9,588 nt of DNA from positions 1 through 9,588 of the forward strand of contig DAHVVW010000049.1 in NCBI GenBank assembly GCA_027357125.1, in the 5' to 3' direction. A program made the translations under genes and the position numbers. Positions within the stretch are counted from its first letter, which is position 1. Each line of letters opens with the position of its first letter. The notes under the pieces are model-generated. The model saw only the letters and a program-made list of their open reading frames with translations. It was not told the DNA's origin and did no database searches. Positions 5,329 through 9,588 of this stretch are shown in pieces. Source of the DNA: Clostridiales bacterium. Its GTDB lineage: Bacteria > Bacillota > Desulfitobacteriia > Desulfitobacteriales > Desulfitobacteriaceae.

Positions 5329-6789
5329 CTACGCTTTGCGCCAACGGATGTTCGGATGGCGGGCAGCCCCGGTTTCATCCAGGCGGGTTATGAGCGTCGT
5401 ATGGGGAGCGTTCTTAACCAGCTCAACATCTGTCCGTGCTTCTTCAGCAATCTTAATTAATGCTTCCGCAAACTGGGTCAGAGTCTCGACACTTTCCGTT
5501 TCCGTAGGCTCGATCATCATCGCTTCTTCCACAATTAACGGGAAATAAATTGTGGGCGGATGATATCCATAATCAAGCAAGCGCTTGGCAATGTCAAGCG
5601 TGTGGACTCCATACTCTTTAAGGTTCTTGGGCGTGATGATGAACTCATGCATGCACACCCGGTCGTATGGCACGTAATAATGCTCTTTTAGAACCTGCAT
5701 CAGGAAGTTAGCATTAAGAACCGCATTTTCCGAGGCTTCACGTAAGCCTTCTCCGCCTAAACTGCGAATATAAGAATACGCCTTGACCAACACGCCGAAG
5801 TTGGCGTAGAAGGAACGCACCCGTCCGATCGAGAGCGGCCGCTCATAATCCATGGTGAAAGTTCCATCAGCTTGCTTCTTGACAACCGGTTTGGGCAGGA
5901 AAGGTGCCAGGAATTCTTTCACGCCAACAGGGCCTGAGCCCGGACCGCCGCCACCATGCGGAGTTGCAAAAGTTTTGTGCAAATTAAAGTGCACCACGTC
6001 AAAGCCCATGTCCCCCGGACGGGCAATTCCCATAATCGCATTGAGGTTAGCCCCATCATAATACACAAGCCCGCCAACATCGTGAATGATCTTAGCAATC
6101 TCAGTAATGTTTTCATCGAACAAACCGAGGGTGTTCGGGTTGGTCAGCATCAAAGCGGCGACTTCATCATTTGCTACCTTGCGCAGTTCTTCAAGATTGA
6201 CCCCGCCCCGCTCGTTGGAAGGAACCTGGACGATCTCAAACCCAGCCATCGCTGCCGTGGCTGGATTCGTCCCATGCGCCGAGTCAGGCACAATCACCTT
6301 CGTACGTTTGGAGTCTTTACGGTGTTCGTGATAAGCCCTAATGATTAGGATGCCGGTCATTTCTCCATGAGCCCCGGCTGCCGGCTGCAGGGTAAATGCA
6401 TCCATCCCGGCGATTTCCGCCAGGTCGTCCTGCAGTTCAGCCATCAATTGCAGTGCCCCTTGAGTTAGGTTCTCCGGCTGATACGGGTGAATGGTGGCAA
6501 AACCGGACAGGCGGGCCAAGGCTTCATTTACCTTCGGATTATACTTCATGGTACAAGACCCTAACGGATAAAACCCGGAATCTACCCCGTGGTTAAATGT
6601 TGAAAGCCTGGTAAAGTGGCGGACGGCATCTATTTCGGAAACTTGGGGCAGCTCCGGCTCCTGCACGCGCAAATACGCTGGGGGCACCAGGGTTTCTACC
6701 GCCTCTTTCGGCACATCGCATACAGGCAAGCTTACGGCCGTCCGGCCCTCAGCACTTAAGTCAAAAATTAGCGGCTCCAGTATTTTCAT
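5329..6789 (-). CDS. gcvPB: Glycine dehydrogenase (decarboxylating), subunit 2 (P protein, PLP-binding half)
   Basis: This 486-residue subunit, a normal length for the family, carries the pyridoxal phosphate site of the glycine cleavage P protein. Key blocks are [23 protein letters not shown] (63-85), [13 protein letters not shown] (134-146), [19 protein letters not shown] (167-185), [10 protein letters not shown] (215-224), [12 protein letters not shown] (243-254) and [17 protein letters not shown] (268-284); Lys272 in LHKTF is the expected Schiff-base lysine. With GcvPA it decarboxylates glycine and passes the aminomethyl group to the lipoyl arm of GcvH in the cytoplasm. Its ATG overlaps the gcvPA stop in an ATGA arrangement, with GGGGGAG (6801-6795) 5 nt upstream, so the two subunits are translationally coupled. 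It appears to be the last gcv gene, and a short-repeat array begins at the base after its stop. Identification is very secure. Confidence -1.
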   Translation of the reverse strand: MKILEPLIFDLSAEGRTAVSLPVCDVPKEAVETLVPPAYLRVQEPELPQVSEIDAVRHFTRLSTFNHGVDSGFYPLGSCTMKYNPKVNEALARLSGFATIHPYQPENLTQGALQLMAELQDDLAEIAGMDAFTLQPAAGAHGEMTGILIIRAYHEHRKDSKRTKVIVPDSAHGTNPATAAMAGFEIVQVPSNERGGVNLEELRKVANDEVAALMLTNPNTLGLFDENITEIAKIIHDVGGLVYYDGANLNAIMGIARPGDMGFDVVHFNLHKTFATPHGGGGPGSGPVGVKEFLAPFLPKPVVKKQADGTFTMDYERPLSIGRVRSFYANFGVLVKAYSYIRSLGGEGLREASENAVLNANFLMQVLKEHYYVPYDRVCMHEFIITPKNLKEYGVHTLDIAKRLLDYGYHPPTIYFPLIVEEAMMIEPTETESVETLTQFAEALIKIAEEARTDVELVKNAPHTTLITRLDETGAARHPNIRWRKA

Positions 6790-8126
6790 TTAATCTCCCC
6801 CAATCTGACCACCAGCCGGTCGATATCTGCTTTTGTCTTAGTTTCGGTCACACAGAAAAGGAGGTGATGATTAAACTCCGGGTAAAAACGGGAGAGATCG
6901 AGGCCGCCAATGATCTTGTCTTCCAAAAGTTTAGTGTTGATTTTAGCGGGGTCAACCTTCGTCTCGATCACAAATTCATGGAAAAAGGGTCCGTTAAAAG
7001 CCAGACTCATCCCGGGCAGAGCCGCAATCTGTTTGGCAGCATAGTGGGCCTTTTGCAGGTTAAGGTTAGCCAATTCTTTCAACCCGGCCTTGCCCAAAGC
7101 ACCTAAGTGAATAGTAAAGGCCAGCGCGCACAAGGCTTCATTAGAACAAATGTTGGATGTGGCTTTCTCGCGGCGGATGTGCTGTTCCCGGGCCTGCAGA
7201 GTCAGGACATACCCCTTTTTCCCGTTGCGGTCCCCAGTTGCGCCTACAATCCTACCGGGCATGCGGCGCACAAACTTATCTCTGGTTGCCATAAATCCTA
7301 AGTACGGACCACCGAAGTTAATAGGGTTGCCAAAAACCTGCCCTTCTCCGACCACGATGTCAGCTCCAGCTTCCCCCGGTGATTTAATTAACCCCAGGGA
7401 AACCGGGTTAACCGCCATTACCATTAAAGCCCCTTTGGCGTGGGCCAAACGCCCGATTTCTTCCGCCTGCTCGATTTGTCCCAAGAAGTTCGGACTCTGT
7501 ACTAAGACCCCGGCTATATCCTCAGTGAGAAGCTTTTCCAAGGCTTCCATGTCAGTCAGTCCGTTCTTCAGCGGGACATCCACGATTCCGATCCCGCGAG
7601 GGTGGAGATATGTCTGTAAAACCTCCCGGTATTCCGGATGGACTGTCTGGGGCACCAAGACTTGGCGTCTGCGGGTAGCGTCACAGCTCATTAAGGCCGC
7701 TTCAGCCAAAGCAGAGGCACCATCATACATCGAAGCGTTCGCTGCATCCATCCCGGTCAGCTCACAGACCAAAGTCTGAAATTCATAAATCGCCTGTAAA
7801 GTCCCTTGGCTGATCTCAGGCTGGTACGGAGTATACGCGGTGTAGAACTCCTGGCGCAGCAAGAGCTGATCGACAAAAGCAGGGATATGGTGTTCATACG
7901 CTCCTGCTCCCAGGTAGGAAGTGTATTCTTCCAAGCTGGCATTGCGACCGGCTAAGTGTTTGACGTGGCGGATCAAATCCTGTTCCGCCAAGCCGCCTTC
8001 CACTGCCAGGGGCCGCTGCAAACGCACATTAGCAGGGACATCAGCAAAAAGCTCATCAACTGACTTCACCCCAATGCGTTCCAGCAGCTGCTGCCGCTGC
8101 CCAGCCGTATTAGGTACAAAGTTCAT
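6786..8126 (-). CDS. gcvPA: Glycine dehydrogenase (decarboxylating), subunit 1 (P protein)
   Basis: The 446-residue protein matches the N-terminal-half subunit of the split bacterial P protein in length and order of motifs: [19 protein letters not shown] (71-89), [19 protein letters not shown] (97-115), [15 protein letters not shown] (129-143), [20 protein letters not shown] (258-277) and [20 protein letters not shown] (313-332). It has the aminotransferase-like fold but no PLP lysine of its own and works as a heterodimer partner of GcvPB. The start is an ATG at 8126, one base after the gcvH stop. An AGGAGG Shine-Dalgarno (8141-8136), 9 nt upstream, is embedded in the last codons of gcvH. The split P protein is typical of Firmicutes, Thermotogae and archaea, while proteobacteria usually carry one long fused GcvP. 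Identification is very secure. Confidence -1.
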   Translation of the reverse strand: MNFVPNTAGQRQQLLERIGVKSVDELFADVPANVRLQRPLAVEGGLAEQDLIRHVKHLAGRNASLEEYTSYLGAGAYEHHIPAFVDQLLLRQEFYTAYTPYQPEISQGTLQAIYEFQTLVCELTGMDAANASMYDGASALAEAALMSCDATRRRQVLVPQTVHPEYREVLQTYLHPRGIGIVDVPLKNGLTDMEALEKLLTEDIAGVLVQSPNFLGQIEQAEEIGRLAHAKGALMVMAVNPVSLGLIKSPGEAGADIVVGEGQVFGNPINFGGPYLGFMATRDKFVRRMPGRIVGATGDRNGKKGYVLTLQAREQHIRREKATSNICSNEALCALAFTIHLGALGKAGLKELANLNLQKAHYAAKQIAALPGMSLAFNGPFFHEFVIETKVDPAKINTKLLEDKIIGGLDLSRFYPEFNHHLLFCVTETKTKADIDRLVVRLGEIK

Positions 8127-8127
8127 T

Positions 8128-8514
8128 TTAATGCGCCTCCTCGGCTAAGAAAGCTTCATATTGCTCTACGGTCATCATGCTATTCAGCGGGGACAAATCA
8201 TCCGCTTCTACTTTAACAAGCCATCCATCTCCATAGGGATCACTATTCAGAGTATCCGGCGCATCCACCACTGTTTCATTAACCTCGATTACCTTGCCAC
8301 CTACGGCAGCGATAATATCAGAGACAGCTTTTACCGATTCCACAGTTCCATAGGATTTCCCGGCCGTGATGCTATCTCCGGCACCGGGTAATTCCACAAA
8401 TACCACGTCCCCCAGACTTTCCTGTGCATGGTCGGTTATCCCCAGGATTACCACATTTCCTTCTACTTTAGCCCACTCATGGTCTTTACTGTACTTTAAA
8501 TCTTTGGGGTTCAT
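8128..8514 (-). CDS. gcvH: Glycine cleavage system H protein (lipoyl carrier)
   Basis: This 128-residue protein has the standard GcvH length and layout: [35 protein letters not shown] at 9-43, the lipoylation hairpin [12 protein letters not shown] at 55-66 with Lys62 as the modified residue, and the closing [14 protein letters not shown] at 91-104. GcvH carries the aminomethyl group between the P and T proteins on its lipoyl-lysine arm. In Gram-positive bacteria it is also the first acceptor of octanoate from LipM, which makes it the likely substrate of the lipM and radical SAM genes further down. The ATG at 8514 is preceded by AGGAGG (8529-8524) at 9 nt, one of the strongest ribosome binding sites in the window. 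It lies 45 nt after gcvT. It should not be confused with the shorter lipoate-binding proteins of sulfur oxidation, because typical gcvT and gcvP partners flank it. Very secure. Confidence -1.
   Translation of the reverse strand: MNPKDLKYSKDHEWAKVEGNVVILGITDHAQESLGDVVFVELPGAGDSITAGKSYGTVESVKAVSDIIAAVGGKVIEVNETVVDAPDTLNSDPYGDGWLVKVEADDLSPLNSMMTVEQYEAFLAEEAH
8136..8141 (-). promoter_or_regulatory. gcvPA ribosome binding site inside gcvH
   Basis: Perfect AGGAGG on the minus strand, formed by the gcvH codons for its penultimate Glu-Glu pair, 9 nt before the gcvPA ATG at 8126. The constraint links the C-terminal residues of GcvH to translation of GcvPA. Confidence -1.
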
Positions 8515-8523
8515 AAATTCAGT

Positions 8524-8529
8524 CCTCCT
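8524..8529 (-). promoter_or_regulatory. gcvH ribosome binding site
   Basis: Perfect AGGAGG on the minus strand, 9 nt before the gcvH ATG at 8514. It confirms this start and fits the need for more carrier protein than enzyme in the glycine cleavage system. Confidence -1.
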
Positions 8530-8544
8530 AACATTTAATTTATA

Positions 8545-8565
8545 GTAACTGTTTACTCTTTACTG
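8545..8565 (-). repeat. Three tandem 7-bp units across the gcvT stop codon
   Basis: On the minus strand the units are CAGTAAA, GAGTAAA and CAGTTAC. The first unit contains the last Gln codon and TAA stop of gcvT (8562-8560); the others lie in the 45-nt gcvT-gcvH gap. It is short and could be chance alone, but it has the same 7-bp period as the other intergenic runs. Confidence -1.
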
Positions 8566-9588
8566 TGCCCTCTTATAGAACGGAGTGGGAATGATCTTCG
8601 CTTTTACCGGCTTATTCCTGATGATTACATCCAGGTCTGACCCGATAACTGCCAGGTCGGCGCGAATCAAGCCCAGAGCGATGTTTTTATTAAGCGTCGG
8701 GGAGAAAGACCCGGATGTCACAAAGCCGACTTCTTCTCCATCCTTGTGGATCGGATAATGCGAGCGGGCAATTCCGCGCTCAATCATTTCGAGGCCGACC
8801 AGCTTACGCGGTACTCCTTTTTCTTTCTGTTCTTGCAAAACCACTTTCCCGTTAAACTCTTCTTTATTCAGCTTCACGAAAAACCCGAGTCCTGCTTCCA
8901 GGGGAGTAATCTCCGCACCAAGTTCGTTACCATAGAGGGGCAAGCGCGCTTCGAAACGCAAGGTGTCGCGGGCTCCAAGACCTATGGGCTGAACTCCTTC
9001 AGGGGCTCCTGTCTCCAGGATTTTACGCCAAAGCTGTGGCGCATACTGGGGCGCGAAATAAATTTCAAACCCATCTTCCCCGGTGTAGCCTGTGCGGGAA
9101 ATAAGGCAGTCTACGCCGTCAACTTTCCCGTGCTTGAACCAGTAATATTTAATCTGCGACAGATCCACATCACTAAAGCGCTGCATGATCTTTTCCGCCA
9201 GCGGGCCCTGGAATGCGAGCTGAGCGGTTGAGGCTGAGATATTCTCAAGTGTGATGTCAAATCCTTGAGCCTGCTCCTGAATCCAGGCATAATCTTTATC
9301 TGTGTTTGAAGCATTAACTACAAGGTAGAAATGTTCCGGGTTATAACGATAAACCAACAAATCATCCACTATCCCACCCTTCGGATAGCACATTAAGGAA
9401 TAGAGAATCTGGGTATCCGCAATTTTGTCTACGTCGTTGGTTATAAGGTGTTGCACAAAGCGCAAGGCATCCTTACCGCGGACATCAATCTCCCCCATAT
9501 GGGAAACGTCAAAGAGCCCTGCCTTGGAGCGGACGGTTTGGTGCTCCTCAATCACACCGGCATACTGTACCGGCATTTCCCAGCCGCC
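8560..9588 (-). CDS. gcvT: Glycine cleavage system T protein (aminomethyltransferase), N-terminus cut by the window edge
   Basis: The frame is open to the last base of the window. The first visible residues, GGWEMPVQY, are a conserved T-protein block normally preceded by about 20 residues, so the true start lies beyond the right edge and the Met in GGWEM is internal. The 342 visible residues include HQTVRSKAGLFDVSHMGEI (16-34), the folate/lipoyl-site regions LVVNASNTDKDYAW and SRTGYTGEDGFEIY, then RFEARLPLYGNELG and VTSGSFSPTLNKNIALG near the C-terminus. GcvT moves the methylene group from aminomethyl-lipoyl-GcvH to tetrahydrofolate and releases ammonia, in the cytoplasm. It is the first gene of a T-H-PA-PB operon. 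In anaerobes that use the Wood-Ljungdahl or glycine-synthase routes the reaction can run towards glycine. Any glycine riboswitch would lie upstream, outside the window. Very secure. Confidence -1.
   Translation of the reverse strand, partial: GGWEMPVQYAGVIEEHQTVRSKAGLFDVSHMGEIDVRGKDALRFVQHLITNDVDKIADTQILYSLMCYPKGGIVDDLLVYRYNPEHFYLVVNASNTDKDYAWIQEQAQGFDITLENISASTAQLAFQGPLAEKIMQRFSDVDLSQIKYYWFKHGKVDGVDCLISRTGYTGEDGFEIYFAPQYAPQLWRKILETGAPEGVQPIGLGARDTLRFEARLPLYGNELGAEITPLEAGLGFFVKLNKEEFNGKVVLQEQKEKGVPRKLVGLEMIERGIARSHYPIHKDGEEVGFVTSGSFSPTLNKNIALGLIRADLAVIGSDLDVIIRNKPVKAKIIPTPFYKRAQ

Noticed and set aside
7150..7779. A 209-residue open frame on the plus strand
   Set aside because: It lies wholly antisense to gcvPA, is rich in Ser, Pro and Arg without recognisable motifs, and has no matching gene context; it is a shadow of the gcvPA reading frame.
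8746..9231. A 161-residue open frame on the plus strand
   Set aside because: Antisense to gcvT, whose family motifs are continuous across the same bases; no recognisable domain or ribosome binding site.

Overview
The window reads as a chromosomal stretch of an anaerobic, probably thermophilic or syntrophic, Gram-positive bacterium (Clostridia, Peptococcaceae- or Moorella-like). That placement is an inference. It rests on the split two-subunit glycine decarboxylase (GcvPA/GcvPB), strong AGGAGG-type ribosome binding sites, the octanoyltransferase LipM in place of LipB, two radical SAM proteins resembling the archaeal-type lipoyl synthase pair, and a bacterial ComB-type phosphatase beside a stand-alone pyruvate kinase C-terminal domain. 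Every gene I can support lies on the minus strand, so transcription runs from the right edge to the left.

In transcription order, the right half (9588 to 5329) is a glycine cleavage operon: gcvT (start codon just beyond the right edge), gcvH, gcvPA and gcvPB. A spacer of about 290 bp follows. It holds degenerate 7-8 bp repeats and a long hairpin that pairs best as minus-strand RNA. Next come two overlapping radical SAM genes (5034 to 3170), tentatively lipS1 and lipS2, and then lipM (3093 to 2284). After a 136-bp gap with a candidate promoter come comB (2147 to 1407), a pyruvate kinase alpha/beta-domain protein (1405 to 857), and a metallo-beta-lactamase-fold hydrolase that runs off the left edge (802 to 1).

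The first seven genes form one metabolic story. GcvT, GcvH and GcvPA/PB cleave glycine, or make it in reverse, using a lipoyl arm on GcvH Lys62. LipM would place an octanoyl group on that lysine, and the two radical SAM proteins would insert the two sulfurs. The window therefore appears to encode a self-contained system that makes its own lipoyl cofactor without LipA. The shared dihydrolipoamide dehydrogenase (L protein) is not present. The comB, pyruvate-kinase-like and hydrolase genes look like a second unit whose function is open.

The main points to follow up are the LipS-like pair with LipM inside a gcv neighbourhood, the tightly coupled comB/pyruvate-kinase-C pair, and the 7-bp-period repeats found in several intergenic gaps with a different unit each time.
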